Origin: Exiguobacterium acetylicum DSM 20416
Lineage (GTDB): Bacteria > Bacillota > Bacilli > Exiguobacteriales > Exiguobacteriaceae
Direction: 5' to 3'
Assembly: GCF_000702605.1 (NCBI RefSeq)
Contig: NZ_JNIR01000001.1
Coordinates: 1,292,501 to 1,356,500 of the forward strand
DNA: 64,000 nt
Part shown: in pieces, positions 53,062-63,203 of the stretch
Layout: the number at the start of each line of letters is the position of its first letter
How positions within the stretch are numbered: the stretch's first letter is position 1
Translations under genes and position numbers: made by a program
The notes under the pieces: generated by a model
The model's database searches: none
Told to the model about the DNA's origin: nothing
What the model saw: only the letters and a program-made list of their open reading frames with translations

Positions 53062-55467
53062 GTGTCCGTGATGCACGGGGCTATTTTACTGCCCATATTG
53101 ATCAGTCTTTTCATTCCGCTTCTAGCGAAACGCCTTCCGAACATTCATACCGGTTGGTTTGTACTTGTCGTACCTGTACTGCTCGTTTCGTATTTCAGCC
53201 GCTTTCTCCCTGGTACGATGTCAGGTGAGACCTTTACGGCACGCATGCCGTGGATACCATCACTCGGTATCGATTTCGTCACGTATCTTGACGGACTCGG
53301 CTTATTGTTCGCACTATTGATCACAGGAATCGGCTCACTCGTCGTTCTTTATTCGATTTTTTATCTAGATGCGAAAAAAGAATCACTCGGAACATTTTAT
53401 GTCTATCTGTTGATGTTCATGACCGCCATGCTTGGGGTCGTACTGTCAGATAACATGATCGTCCTCTATCTGTTCTGGGAATTAACGTCGATTTCGTCGT
53501 TCTTATTGATTGCCTACTGGTACGAGCGGGAACGTTCTCGTTACGGCGCTCAAAAATCGATGTTGATCACCGTCTTCGGTGGACTAGCGATGCTTGGGGG
53601 AATTGCGATTCTCTCTACACTCAGTGGATCGTTAAGTATTCGTGAGACCTATGCGTCGCTTGAATCGATTCAAGGTGAACCTTTCTTTACGGTCGCCCTT
53701 GTTTTATTCTTGCTAGCCGCCTTCACGAAATCGGCTCAGTTTCCGTTCCACATCTGGTTACCGGATGCGATGGAAGCACCGACCCCTGTCAGTGCCTACT
53801 TGCACTCGGCAACGATGGTCAAGGCAGGGTTGTATCTTGTCGCTCGTTTTAGTCCGATTTTTGCGGATGAGTCGCTTTGGTTCTATCTCGTCTCATCTGT
53901 CGGAATATTCACCTTATTCTGGGGTTCACTCAATGCGGTGAAACAACATGATCTGAAAGGAATCCTTGCTTACTCGACGATTTCTCAGCTTGGATTGATC
54001 ATGTCCTTACTTGGACTTGGAGCTGCCGCCTTACACGTCGATGCGTTAGATGACGGATTATATACAATCGCGACAGTTGCTGCGATCTTCCATCTGATCA
54101 ACCACGCGACGTTTAAAGGCAGTCTCTTCATGATGGCGGGAATCGTCGATCACGAGACTGGTACTCGCGATATTCGGAAGCTCGGTGGTCTTGCGCAACT
54201 CATGCCGATTTCGATGACGATTGCGATGATCGGGACGCTTTCGATGGCGGGGATTCCACCATTCAACGGGTTCTTGAGTAAAGAGATGTTCTTGACAGGT
54301 GTACTTGAAGTTTCAGGATCTGACTTGTTCCACTTACCGTCTTACGGTTGGATCATTCCTGTACTCGCCGTCGTCGGAAGTATCTTTACATTCGTCTATA
54401 GCATCTTGATCGTCCGCAGAACATTCTTCGGTAAGCGTCAAGACGACAAGTTACCGAAAACACCACACGAGGCACCGATTGGCATGTTGATTCCACCTCT
54501 CGTCCTCGTCTCGCTCGTCGTCATCATCGGACTCTTCCCGAATCTATTATCGGATACGTTGATCCGACCGGCAGTCGAAGCGATCTTACCGCAAGTCGTT
54601 GATGCGGGTGGGAAGATTGATGTGCATATTTCAATGTGGCATGGATTCAATACTGAATTATTCCTGACACTCGTGATCATCAGTGCTGGCGTCATCTTGT
54701 ATAAAACACTCCCACGCTGGCAATCGCTCTATAACCGGATGCCTCGTGCCGTCTCCTTGAATCATCAATATGACGCTTTATTACGTCGTGGTGAACAGAC
54801 CTCGACAAAGATTCACGATACGGTCATGACCGGATACATGCGGTCATATCTCGTCTACATCTTCGGATTCATCGTCATCTTGATCTTGACGGCATTATAC
54901 GGGTTTGATGCCTTCCGCTTCGCAGTTGATCCAATCAGCTCGATTGACGCGTATGAGATCATCCTTGCACTCGTTCTCGTTTCGAGTGCCCTTTCGATCA
55001 CCTTTGCGCGTTCACGACTGACATCGATCATCTTGCTCGGTGTGACAGGTTATACGGTCGCTCTATTCTTCGTCTTGTTCCGAGCGCCAGATCTCGCCTT
55101 GACACAACTCGTCATCGAGACCGTATCGGTCGCTCTATTCCTGCTCGTTTTCTATCGTTTACCGGAAATCAGTCGGAAAGAAGAACGCATTCCGTTCAAG
55201 CTCGGCAACGCCTTGATTTCAGCACTCGTCGGATTGACGGTGACACTCGTCGCCCTTGCTTCTCTCAGCCAACGATCGTTTACTTCAATCGCCAAGTATT
55301 ACATCGATAATGTCGCTGATCTTGCCGCTGGCGGTAATATGGTCAACGTTATTCTCGTCGACTTCCGTGGCTTCGATACGTTGTTTGAGATTGCCGTTCT
55401 CGCACTTGCCGGAATCGGTATTTACACGATGATTAAATTCAGACGAACAGGAGGGATCGATAAATGA
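53062..55467 (+). CDS. mrpA: Mrp Na+/H+ antiporter subunit A
   Basis: An 801-residue membrane protein, the size of B. subtilis MrpA. The first two thirds are NuoL/ND5-like (STISQLGLIMSLLGLG; FPFHIWLPDAMEAPTPVSAYLHSATMVKAG with the proton-path lysines). The C-terminal part is the MbhD/E-like extension (FRAPDLALTQLVIETVSVAL). GTG start at 53062 with AAAGGAGG 7 bases upstream. Heads the mrpABCDEFG operon, which expels Na+ at alkaline pH and under salt stress. Confidence 0.95.
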   Translation: MSVMHGAILLPILISLFIPLLAKRLPNIHTGWFVLVVPVLLVSYFSRFLPGTMSGETFTARMPWIPSLGIDFVTYLDGLGLLFALLITGIGSLVVLYSIFYLDAKKESLGTFYVYLLMFMTAMLGVVLSDNMIVLYLFWELTSISSFLLIAYWYERERSRYGAQKSMLITVFGGLAMLGGIAILSTLSGSLSIRETYASLESIQGEPFFTVALVLFLLAAFTKSAQFPFHIWLPDAMEAPTPVSAYLHSATMVKAGLYLVARFSPIFADESLWFYLVSSVGIFTLFWGSLNAVKQHDLKGILAYSTISQLGLIMSLLGLGAAALHVDALDDGLYTIATVAAIFHLINHATFKGSLFMMAGIVDHETGTRDIRKLGGLAQLMPISMTIAMIGTLSMAGIPPFNGFLSKEMFLTGVLEVSGSDLFHLPSYGWIIPVLAVVGSIFTFVYSILIVRRTFFGKRQDDKLPKTPHEAPIGMLIPPLVLVSLVVIIGLFPNLLSDTLIRPAVEAILPQVVDAGGKIDVHISMWHGFNTELFLTLVIISAGVILYKTLPRWQSLYNRMPRAVSLNHQYDALLRRGEQTSTKIHDTVMTGYMRSYLVYIFGFIVILILTALYGFDAFRFAVDPISSIDAYEIILALVLVSSALSITFARSRLTSIILLGVTGYTVALFFVLFRAPDLALTQLVIETVSVALFLLVFYRLPEISRKEERIPFKLGNALISALVGLTVTLVALASLSQRSFTSIAKYYIDNVADLAAGGNMVNVILVDFRGFDTLFEIAVLALAGIGIYTMIKFRRTGGIDK

Positions 55468-55904
55468 AAAAGCAGGCGAAAAAGCATACGAATGACGTCA
55501 TCTTAGAGTCCGCGACTTCCTTTATCACGTTCGTCATCTTCCTGTTTGCTGTCTACTTGTTCTTTGCTGGACACTATACACCGGGTGGCGGTTTCATTGG
55601 CGGTCTTGTGACGGCGTCTGCTCTTGTATTGATCTTACTTGCTTATGACATCAAGACGTTACGCCGGATTTTGCCATTCGACTACAAATGGATCACGGCT
55701 CTTGGCATGTTGATTGCCGTACTGACGGCTTCAGGAGCGCTTGTCTTTAACGTACCGTTCTTCACACATGCACATGACTATTTCAACCTACCGTTATTCG
55801 GTAAGACATCACTTCATACAGCGATGTTGTTTGATCTTGGTGTTTATCTTGTCGTCGTCGGTGTGACGATGACGATTATTCAAACGATTGGGGAGAGTGA
55901 TTAA
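55464..55904 (+). CDS. mrpB: Mrp antiporter subunit B
   Basis: A 146-residue membrane subunit (MnhB family) with four helices; [20 protein letters not shown] is the signature. Its ATG overlaps the mrpA stop by 4 bases (ATGA), so translation is coupled. Confidence 0.94.
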   Translation: MKKQAKKHTNDVILESATSFITFVIFLFAVYLFFAGHYTPGGGFIGGLVTASALVLILLAYDIKTLRRILPFDYKWITALGMLIAVLTASGALVFNVPFFTHAHDYFNLPLFGKTSLHTAMLFDLGVYLVVVGVTMTIIQTIGESD

Positions 55905-55905
55905 T

Positions 55906-56247
55906 ATGGAAATCATCATGGCGATCGCCGCAGGCATCCTGACGATGTGTGCCATTTATCTCATTCTTTCGAAAAGTATTCTTCGCATTATCATCGGAAC
56001 AGGGTTGCTCAGCCACGCTGCCCATCTGCTCGTCATGACGATGGGGGGATTAAAACGAGGCGCGGCTCCGGTCTTAAAGGACAGCGTGACTTCCTATACG
56101 GATCCACTACCGCAAGCACTCGTCTTGACCGCCATCGTCATCAGCTTTGGTGTCACTGCCTTTTTCTTGGTACTTGCTTATCGTGCCTATCAAGAACTCG
56201 GAACCGATAATATCGAAGAGATGAAAGGAACCGATTCGAATGATTAA
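55906..56247 (+). CDS. mrpC: Mrp antiporter subunit C
   Basis: A 113-residue NuoK-like subunit with three helices; [17 protein letters not shown] and the conserved [18 protein letters not shown]. The ATG at 55906 has GGGGAG 8 bases upstream. It overlaps mrpD by 8 bases. Confidence 0.94.
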   Translation: MEIIMAIAAGILTMCAIYLILSKSILRIIIGTGLLSHAAHLLVMTMGGLKRGAAPVLKDSVTSYTDPLPQALVLTAIVISFGVTAFFLVLAYRAYQELGTDNIEEMKGTDSND

Positions 56248-57727
56248 CTTACCGCTACTACCAATCATCATCCCTTTGTTGACGGGTGTCCTCTTAATGT
56301 TTTTCCCGCGACACCTCAAAGGACAACGAATCGTTTCTTTCTTTTCGACGATTTTGACTGTCTGTGCCTCCATCTATCTCGTGCTGACTGTCCGGTCAAA
56401 CGGCATCTTAACAGTCACACTCGGTAGCTGGCCAGCACCTTTTGGTATCACGCTCGTCTCTGACATGCTATCCGCTTTACTCGTCACGACGACAAGCATT
56501 CTTGTTCTTTGTATCATCTGGTATGCCATTGTCTACTTGAGCGTTTCCTATCAACGGTACTACTATTTCATCGCCGTCCAATTCCTGCTCGTTGGTGTCA
56601 ATGGTGCCTTTACGACAGGTGATATCTTTAACATGTTCGTCTTCTTCGAAGTCTTCCTGATTTCGTCTTATGTTTTGATCGTTCTCGGCGGGAAACCGGC
56701 ACAATTACGAGAATCGCTGAAGTATCTTTTGATTAATGTCATCTCGTCTGCATTATTCGTCATGACCGTCGCCTTCTTGTACGGAATCATCGGATCACTC
56801 AGCATGGCGGATATCAGTCAAAAGATTTCAGAGGTCGGACAGCCGGCAATCCTAAACGTCATCGCCTTGTTATTCCTGATCGTCTTCGGATTAAAAGGTG
56901 CGATCTTCCCGCTCTACTTCTGGTTACCTGGTTCTTATCAAGTACCGCCGACGCCTGTTCTTGCTCTGTTCGGTGCCTTGCTGACGAAGGTCGGGGTCTA
57001 CGGGATTTTACGGACGTATAGTTTGTTCTTCTCAAATGAGATTGGAACGATTCATCAAATCTTAAGTATACTTGCTCTCAGTACGATCGTCATCGGGGTG
57101 ATCGGTGCGCTTGCGACACGGGATGCGAAGCAAATCATCATCTACAACATCATCGTCGCAGTCGGGGTCATCTTGTACGGGGTTTCCCTCATGACACCGC
57201 AAGCACTAGAAGGTGCGATTTTCTACCTTCTTCATGATATGTTGATCAAAGCCGCTTTATTCCTTCTCGTAGGGATCATGGTCGGAATTGCCGGCTCGAG
57301 TAAACTGAAAGATATGGGCGGGATGATCAAAACCTATCCTGTACTAGGTTGGACGTTCTTCATCGCGGCGTTATCACTTGCCGGGATTCCACCGCTCAGC
57401 GGGTTCATTGGGAAATTCCTGATCGTTCGTGGTGGTATTGAAGCTGGTGAGTTGATTGGACCAATCATCGTCTTACTATCCAGTCTGCTCGTCTTGTATT
57501 CGGTCGTTCAATTGTTCATGCGTGCCTTTTGGGGAACACCGAAGACTTACTCGGGTGATAAACAAGCGCTTGTTCCCAAGCTGCTTGTTCCTACGATTGT
57601 CTTAGTTGCGCTCAGCGTTCTCTATGGAGTAGGTGCTGAGGCGATGCGTCCACTGATTCAACAGGCCGTCGAACCGTTGACGAATCCAACGCTCTATATC
57701 GATGCCGTACTAAAAGGAGGTCGTTAA
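56240..57727 (+). CDS. mrpD: Mrp antiporter subunit D
   Basis: A 495-residue NuoM/N-like proton-pumping subunit with about 14 helices. [37 protein letters not shown] with the conserved Lys/Pro, and [16 protein letters not shown] are hallmarks. Confidence 0.95.
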   Translation: MINLPLLPIIIPLLTGVLLMFFPRHLKGQRIVSFFSTILTVCASIYLVLTVRSNGILTVTLGSWPAPFGITLVSDMLSALLVTTTSILVLCIIWYAIVYLSVSYQRYYYFIAVQFLLVGVNGAFTTGDIFNMFVFFEVFLISSYVLIVLGGKPAQLRESLKYLLINVISSALFVMTVAFLYGIIGSLSMADISQKISEVGQPAILNVIALLFLIVFGLKGAIFPLYFWLPGSYQVPPTPVLALFGALLTKVGVYGILRTYSLFFSNEIGTIHQILSILALSTIVIGVIGALATRDAKQIIIYNIIVAVGVILYGVSLMTPQALEGAIFYLLHDMLIKAALFLLVGIMVGIAGSSKLKDMGGMIKTYPVLGWTFFIAALSLAGIPPLSGFIGKFLIVRGGIEAGELIGPIIVLLSSLLVLYSVVQLFMRAFWGTPKTYSGDKQALVPKLLVPTIVLVALSVLYGVGAEAMRPLIQQAVEPLTNPTLYIDAVLKGGR

Positions 57728-57730
57728 TTC

Positions 57731-58207
57731 ATGGCATTTCAAGTCTTGCTCAACTTATTTCTTGCATTCTTGTGGATGTTTCTCTCAAACAATTTCTCGG
57801 CCTCCGGTTTCGTCATTGGTTACGCGCTAGGGTTGATTGCGATGTTCGCTTTCCGTCGCGGCTTCAAAGGTCGCTTTTATCTCGGACCTGTCGTCGCACT
57901 CGTCCTATTGTTTTTCCGCTTTCTCTACGAGCTTGTCGTCGCGAACATCGATGTCTTGAAAATCATCTTAAAGCCGAAGTTAGATATTCAACCTGGTATT
58001 TTCGCCTATGAGACCGAACTCGATCAACCGTGGCAAATCACGTTGCTGTCAATGCTGATCACGCTGACACCGGGAACGCTCGTCGTTGATATCTCGGATG
58101 ATAATAAGACACTCTACATTCATGCACTCCACATGCCAGAGGTCGATGAAGCGGTCGCTTCGATTCGTGATAGTTTTGAGAAAGCCATTCTGGAGGTGAG
58201 TCGGTGA
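57731..58207 (+). CDS. mrpE: Mrp antiporter subunit E
   Basis: A 158-residue MnhE-family subunit: N-terminal helices, then LLSMLITLTPGTLVVDISDD and a soluble end with HALHMPEVDEAV. It begins 3 bases after mrpD; its stop overlaps the mrpF start (TGATG). Confidence 0.94.
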   Translation: MAFQVLLNLFLAFLWMFLSNNFSASGFVIGYALGLIAMFAFRRGFKGRFYLGPVVALVLLFFRFLYELVVANIDVLKIILKPKLDIQPGIFAYETELDQPWQITLLSMLITLTPGTLVVDISDDNKTLYIHALHMPEVDEAVASIRDSFEKAILEVSR

Positions 58208-58491
58208 TGTTCGATATTTTAATCTATATCGCACTCGGGGGTGTCTTTCTCTCGATGCTCGGTCTGTTTTACCGGGTCATCAAAGGACCAAGTGTTGCGG
58301 ATCGTGTCATCGCGCTTGATTCAATTGGTATCAGCTTGATTTCAATCGTTGGCCTTGTCTCGATCATCTTACGGACGAGCGACTACCTCGAAGTCATCCT
58401 GTTGATTGGTATACTCGCCTTCATCGGTACAGTTGCCTTTTCAAAATATATCGAGAAAGGAGAGATCATCGAACGTGATCGCAACCAATGA
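58207..58491 (+). CDS. mrpF: Mrp antiporter subunit F
   Basis: A 94-residue MnhF subunit with three helices; GPSVADRVIALDSIG is the hallmark. The ATG at 58207 is preferred over the GTG at 58204 because it makes the usual TGATG coupling. Confidence 0.93.
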   Translation: MFDILIYIALGGVFLSMLGLFYRVIKGPSVADRVIALDSIGISLISIVGLVSIILRTSDYLEVILLIGILAFIGTVAFSKYIEKGEIIERDRNQ

Positions 58492-58849
58492 ATTGATCGT
58501 CGCGGTCTTCGCCTTGCTCGGTATGGGATTTAGTCTCGTCACCGCGCTTGGTCTGATCCGCTTACCGGATGTCTATACGCGTGCTCACGCTGCATCTAAA
58601 AGCGCGACATTAGGTGTCATGTCGATTTTAATCGGCGTCATCATCTATTTCGTCACTGAAGATGGATTCTTCTCCTCTCGTGTCGTTCTCGGCATCCTGT
58701 TCGTGCTCATCACAGCACCGATTGGAGGACATCTGATCGCTCGTGCTGCATATTACAGCAATGTTCCGTTGTGGAAATCGTCTGTTCGTGACGACTTGTC
58801 TCAGAATAAAGAACATGTGGAACCAAAGAAACGCCAAGATGACGTATAA
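58475..58849 (+). CDS. mrpG: Mrp antiporter subunit G
   Basis: A 124-residue MnhG subunit; GLIRLPDVYTRAHAASKSATLG is the family signature (20-residue core). GTG start at 58475 inside mrpF with AAAGGAGAG 10 bases upstream. Last gene of the operon; its natural terminator has been split by an IS element. Confidence 0.93.
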   Translation: MIATNELIVAVFALLGMGFSLVTALGLIRLPDVYTRAHAASKSATLGVMSILIGVIIYFVTEDGFFSSRVVLGILFVLITAPIGGHLIARAAYYSNVPLWKSSVRDDLSQNKEHVEPKKRQDDV

Positions 58850-58917
58850 GTATCGCTATGACAAAACCCTCGCTTTAGACTGACCTAGCAATATGAGACA
58901 CATATAAAACACCTTGA

Positions 58918-59703
58918 TTAGGCTGCCTGTACACCGTATTTTTTCGGTGTCAGGTAGCCTAATTTTTCTTGGATTCGTTCTTCGTTATAGTAATTTAAGT
59001 AATTAGTAACGCGTTCAGAGACCTCATGGTCTCTTAGTGAATTAAATTTGACGTACTGGAATTCCTCGGACTTTAAATTAGAGTGGAACGATTCGATAAC
59101 TGCGTTGTCCCAACAGTTTCCTCTACGAGACATGCTGCTTGTTAGGTGATTCCTTTTAACGAATTCTTGAAAGGCGTATGACGTATAGACACTTCCTTGG
59201 TCCGAATGAAGGATGACCCCTTCGGGATAGTTTCGATTCTCAAGCGCTATCTTCAACGTATCAATCACAAGAGACGTTTGTTGATGCTCGTATAACTTGT
59301 ATGCGACGATTTCGTTATTAAAAAGATCCATAATGGTGGAAAGATATTTCGTCGTGCTGCCGTATTGGATATAGGTGATATCCGTCACCCACTTTTGATT
59401 CGGTTTACTTGCTGTGAAATCGCGCTTGATGAGATCCGGTGCCGTTATGATGCGCTCACCTTGAGACTTCCATCTTCGCTTCGGCTTGATCCGACATTGG
59501 AGATGGTGTTTTTGCATGATTTTCTGTACGGTATTCCGATTGGCTTTTAACTGATAGATTTGCTGTAATAATGCCTTTATTTTTCGATGTCCATTCCGAT
59601 ACTTCGTCTGTGTACTTAGTTTAATGACGGTTTTTTCGAGCACCGAAGGTGCTTTAACAGATTCCTTAATCCAACGGTAATAGCTTGCTCTTGGTACATT
59701 CAA
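58918..59703 (-). CDS. IS3 OrfB transposase
   Basis: A 261-residue DDE transposase. The acidic triad is in WVTDITYI, HSDQGS and NAVIESFHSNLKSE. The HTH_21 region is YRNGHRKIKALLQQI. Open without interruption. It is reached by -1 frameshift from OrfA (KRVEKEVVIKIVEFLRRKYT continues upstream of the TTG at 59703). Confidence 0.92.
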   Translation of the reverse strand: MNVPRASYYRWIKESVKAPSVLEKTVIKLSTQTKYRNGHRKIKALLQQIYQLKANRNTVQKIMQKHHLQCRIKPKRRWKSQGERIITAPDLIKRDFTASKPNQKWVTDITYIQYGSTTKYLSTIMDLFNNEIVAYKLYEHQQTSLVIDTLKIALENRNYPEGVILHSDQGSVYTSYAFQEFVKRNHLTSSMSRRGNCWDNAVIESFHSNLKSEEFQYVKFNSLRDHEVSERVTNYLNYYNEERIQEKLGYLTPKKYGVQAA

Positions 59704-59762
59704 AGCGCTAAGAATGGCGGTGATTGTATACTTTCTCCGAAGAAACTCTACAATTTTTATGA

Positions 59763-60053
59763 CTACTTCTTTCTCAACTCTCTTTCGATTTCCATGTACT
59801 TTTTTAAGATCTCATTTTCCATCTTCAGATGTGACATTTGTCGTTCTCTCTTGTCATCCTCACTCGCAGAATCTGGACCATGTCCATAGGTATATTGTTT
59901 ACCGATTGGCTGATCAAATCGATAATGTTCGTTAGAGCGATACCATCTCATCCATGTTTTGATTTGAGATTCATTTTTGATTCCGTACTTCTCCATGATT
60001 TCTCTCGTCGTTAACTTACCACTCAGCTTATCTTTGACTACTGCCCATTTCAC
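59763..60053 (-). CDS. IS3 OrfA
   Basis: A 96-residue HTH protein: DKLSGKLTTREIMEKYGIKN and a coiled helix QMSHLKMENEILKKYMEIER. GTG start at 60053, no strong RBS. Confidence 0.85.
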   Translation of the reverse strand: MKWAVVKDKLSGKLTTREIMEKYGIKNESQIKTWMRWYRSNEHYRFDQPIGKQYTYGHGPDSASEDDKRERQMSHLKMENEILKKYMEIERELRKK

Positions 60054-60196
60054 TTCACTTGAATATACGTTTTTGCCTATGCAAAAACACCTCCGATGTT
60101 AGTACTTTTTAAAAGTGTACCACTCCGAAGGTGTTTTATATTGTCTCAAAATTTTAGGTTAGCCCACTTCCATTCACGGAAGCGAGGGTTTTTTGA

Positions 60197-60640
60197 TTAA
60201 GAACGCTGTAAAGGTGAGGCAGCAAACAAGAGTGCCAACTCATCACGATTACCCAGCAATTCTTCTAATGTATGCTGTTCCAGTTCCCGGATAAAAGCTC
60301 GAAGCGCTCGTCCGAGCACACCTTTTAGACGACATCCTGGTTCGATGACACAATGACCGTTGCTTCCAAAACACTCAACGATATCCATCGGTTCCATCTC
60401 CCGAACGACTTTACCGATGTTGATGTCTTTTGGATCACGAATCAAACGGAGTCCGCCTGACCGACCTCTTGTTGATTCGACATAGCCAAGTTTCGCTAAC
60501 TGTTGTGTCACCTTCATTAAATGGTTGGATGAGATGCCATAATGATTTGCAATCTGCGGCATTGGTGTGATGACATCCCGGTGCACCCCGAGGTACATCA
60601 ACACACGTAATCCATAATCCGTATACTGTGTAATTCTCAC
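60197..60640 (-). CDS. nsrR: NO-responsive Rrf2 regulator NsrR
   Basis: A 147-residue Rrf2-family repressor. VRITQYTDYGLRVLMYLG and ISSNHLMKVTQQLAKLGYV form the HTH. Three cysteines in VECFGSNGHCVIEPGC (about 88-103) match the [4Fe-4S] ligands of NsrR, which senses nitric oxide. I chose GTG at 60640 (GGAG 8 bases upstream); GTG at 60649 is an alternative. Targets unknown; no hmp or nas genes nearby. Confidence 0.88.
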   Translation of the reverse strand: MRITQYTDYGLRVLMYLGVHRDVITPMPQIANHYGISSNHLMKVTQQLAKLGYVESTRGRSGGLRLIRDPKDINIGKVVREMEPMDIVECFGSNGHCVIEPGCRLKGVLGRALRAFIRELEQHTLEELLGNRDELALLFAASPLQRS

Positions 60641-60797
60641 GATCCTCACTCCATTCCTTCCCAAAACTGCACTGTTATCGTACCATGAAATACGAAACTG
60701 ACTACATTGTTTTGTCTCATGATTCGAAATTCTGATAAACCTCTATAGGGTTTACGTATGGAATGAAATATTGGATTTAAAATACGAGTTTTAAAAA

Positions 60798-60840
60798 CAA
60801 AAAAACTATTCCTCCTTTCCTGTTCGAAAGAAGAAATAGT
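60798..60840 (-). terminator. GDPD terminator
   Basis: On the minus strand ACTATTTCTTCTTTC pairs with GAAAGGAGGAATAGT, followed by T7. Confidence 0.85.
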
Positions 60841-60857
60841 ACTATTTCCTTTTTACC

Positions 60858-61754
60858 TTATTTTTTGTACAGTCCTTTCACGACATCATTAAAACGGTCG
60901 GCATAGTTCGTAAAGACTCCCGTGACACCATAATCAAGCATACGAACCATATCCGCTTTTTCATTCACTGTGTACGGGTGAAGTAACAAATCATGCGCCC
61001 GAATTGCTGCGACGTTCTCACGTGTCAATGCTTTGAAGGAAGGACCGACACTGACCGCATACTGGCGGATTGCTGTTAATCGATCATCCGTCATTGCCTT
61101 GACTTCATTTGCTTCCATCAACTGAACCAAGGGAACGTTCGGGTCGATGGCTCTGACTTTTTGAAGACTCGCTTCACTAAACGACTGAATCAAGACTTGT
61201 CCTGATTTGACCTTGTTACTCGACAATCCGTTCTGCTTTAGTACGTCGAGCAATTTCTGTTCCATTCCCGGGTACACTTCCGGTGATTTCGTCTCGATGT
61301 AGTAATTCGCATGCTTCCCATACTTACTCAAGACTTCTTGAAGCGTCGGAACTTTCAAACCGACATACGATTTTTTCGCAAGGGTCGGGTTCGCTTCATT
61401 GAACCAGCTACCGGCATCAAGTTTCTTGATTTCAGCAAGCGTTTTATCTTTGACGGCACCCGTTCCGTTCGTCGTCCGATCAACCGTTTCATCGTGCATC
61501 GCAATCAATTGACCGTCTTTTGTCATCTGTAAATCAATTTCGATGTAATCTGCTTTGAATGTCTTATGTCCCATTTCATAAGCTGGCATCGTATGCTCTG
61601 GCGCGTATCCCGAAGCTCCGCGGTGAGCAACATTGATGATTCGATTTGGATCGAGTAACGATGTTCCTTTTGAATGTGCGCTGACATCTTCTGTCGGAAG
61701 ACCTGTGCTTAATACGGCTCCTGCTACCATCGTCAATCCAAATTGTTTCAACAT
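60858..61754 (-). CDS. Secreted glycerophosphodiester phosphodiesterase
   Basis: A 298-residue exported GDPD (GlpQ-like TIM barrel) that releases glycerol-3-phosphate from phosphodiesters or teichoic acid. A signal peptide (residues 1-27, ending VSA) is followed by VAHRGASGYAPEHTMPAYE (catalytic His/Arg, Glu), EIDLQMTKDG and MHDETVDRTTNG. The ATG at 61754 has AAGGGGGA 7 bases upstream. Monocistronic. Confidence 0.92.
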   Translation of the reverse strand: MLKQFGLTMVAGAVLSTGLPTEDVSAHSKGTSLLDPNRIINVAHRGASGYAPEHTMPAYEMGHKTFKADYIEIDLQMTKDGQLIAMHDETVDRTTNGTGAVKDKTLAEIKKLDAGSWFNEANPTLAKKSYVGLKVPTLQEVLSKYGKHANYYIETKSPEVYPGMEQKLLDVLKQNGLSSNKVKSGQVLIQSFSEASLQKVRAIDPNVPLVQLMEANEVKAMTDDRLTAIRQYAVSVGPSFKALTRENVAAIRAHDLLLHPYTVNEKADMVRMLDYGVTGVFTNYADRFNDVVKGLYKK

Positions 61755-61866
61755 AATCAATTCCCCCTTGAAATATTCTTACAACACTTATCCTAAATCG
61801 TATGTATGAAGCTGATATAGAGATGATGTAAATGTCGTTTCGTGTTTTGATGACAAAGTGATATCA

Positions 61867-61902
61867 ACAAAAAAAGACCCGCATCTAAAACGGGTCTTTT
61901 AA
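61867..61902 (-). terminator. odhAB terminator
   Basis: AAAAGACCCG / CGGGTCTTTT with a U tract on the minus strand, 4 bases after the odhB stop. Confidence 0.85.
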
Positions 61903-61905
61903 TGA

Positions 61906-63168
61906 TTACGCTTCGAAAATCAATGACTCTGGATCTTCAAGGAGATCTTTAATGTGCTTCAAGAACGTAACAGCTTCTTTTCCATCAACGATTCGGTGAT
62001 CGTATGAGAGTGCGACATACATCATCGGACGGTTTTCCATGCGTTCAGCATCAATCGCTACAGGACGTAAGTTGATTGCGTGCATTCCGAGAATCGCGAC
62101 TTGTGGACCGTTTAAAATCGGTGTCGACATGAGTGAACCGAACGTACCACCATTCGTGATCGTGAACGTACCACCCGTCAAATCAGATAGACCGAGTTTG
62201 TTATCGCGCGCCTTGACCGCTAATTGAATGATGTCTTTTTCAATCTCAGCAAAGTTCTTTTTGTCCGCATCACGCACGACTGGAACGACGAGACCATCTG
62301 GTGCTGAAACGGCAATACCGATATCGTAGAATTTCTTCAGGACGATTTCGTCGCCTTGAATCTCAGCATTCAAGTATGGCATCTTTTTAAGTGCTGCGAC
62401 TGCTGCTTTCGTAAAGAATGACATGAAGCCAAGTTTGACTTCGTTTTCTTTCACGAATTTCTCTTGGCGACGTTTACGCAGTGCCATGACCGCTGACATA
62501 TCGATCTCATTAAATGTTGTCAACATTGCTGCCGTTTGCTGAACTTCAACGAGTCGGTTCGCAATCGTCTTGCGACGGCGTGACATCTTGATTCGCTCTT
62601 CCGGTTTCCCAGGAGCGGCTGCAGATGCTGGTGCTGGTGCCGGTGTAGCGGGTTTCGTAGGAGCCGGTTTTGCTTGCTCACGTGGTGCTACTTCAAACGT
62701 CGCGACGTCTTGCACACGGATACGACCAAGTGGATCTTGCGTCGCCACTTGTGCTAAATCAATTCCTTTTTCACGAGCCAGTTTACGGGCAGCAGGTGAA
62801 GCAATCGGACGATCCGCAACAGATGTACTTTCAGTCGCTGCCACAGCCACCGGTTGTTCCGCTTTTTCTTCTGCTTTTGGTGTCTCTTTTGGAGTTTCTT
62901 GTACTGGTTCTGCCACAGCCGGTTTTGGAGCCTCGCCACCAGCAGAGATGACAGCAATCGTTTCCCCGACGCGAACTGTATCTCCTTCAGCAGCCATCAC
63001 TTCCGTCAACGTACCTGCTTCATCTGACGGTACTTCGATATTGACTTTATCTGTCTCGAGCTCAACGATGGCTTCTCCTTTTTCAACGTGATCACCTGGT
63101 TGTTTCAACCAAGACGCCACCGTTCCTTCTGTGATTGATTCGGCAAGTTCTGGTACTTTGATTTCCAT
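61906..63168 (-). CDS. odhB: Dihydrolipoamide succinyltransferase, E2 of 2-oxoglutarate dehydrogenase
   Basis: A 420-residue E2. The lipoyl domain (1-77) has the lipoylated lysine in [13 protein letters not shown] (Lys42). Then come a Pro/Ala/Glu-rich linker (about 80-110), an E3-binding domain ([16 protein letters not shown], about 122-155), a second linker, and the catalytic domain (about 190-420) with [13 protein letters not shown]. Downstream of odhA (36 bases). Confidence 0.95.
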   Translation of the reverse strand: MEIKVPELAESITEGTVASWLKQPGDHVEKGEAIVELETDKVNIEVPSDEAGTLTEVMAAEGDTVRVGETIAVISAGGEAPKPAVAEPVQETPKETPKAEEKAEQPVAVAATESTSVADRPIASPAARKLAREKGIDLAQVATQDPLGRIRVQDVATFEVAPREQAKPAPTKPATPAPAPASAAAPGKPEERIKMSRRRKTIANRLVEVQQTAAMLTTFNEIDMSAVMALRKRRQEKFVKENEVKLGFMSFFTKAAVAALKKMPYLNAEIQGDEIVLKKFYDIGIAVSAPDGLVVPVVRDADKKNFAEIEKDIIQLAVKARDNKLGLSDLTGGTFTITNGGTFGSLMSTPILNGPQVAILGMHAINLRPVAIDAERMENRPMMYVALSYDHRIVDGKEAVTFLKHIKDLLEDPESLIFEA

Positions 63169-63203
63169 CGTATTCTCCCCCTATGACTCGATTCTATCTT
63201 AAG

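Larger units (their letters stand above)
58894..60148 (-). mobile_element. IS3-family insertion sequence, apparently intact
   Basis: A 1255-bp element. Terminal repeats open TGAGACA and share ATATAAAACACCTT at both ends. OrfA and OrfB lie on the minus strand with all DDE residues present. No clear target duplication (ATA on the left, AAA on the right). Confidence 0.92.
58863..60192. other. mrpG/nsrR terminator split by an IS element
   Basis: AAAACCCTCGCTT (58863-58875) and AAGCGAGGGTTTT (60180-60192) are exactly complementary and end in U tracts on both strands, 14 bases after mrpG and 4 bases after nsrR. The IS at 58894-60148 lies in the loop. An inner pair CTGACCTA/TAGGTTAG flanks the IS. 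Confidence 0.85.
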
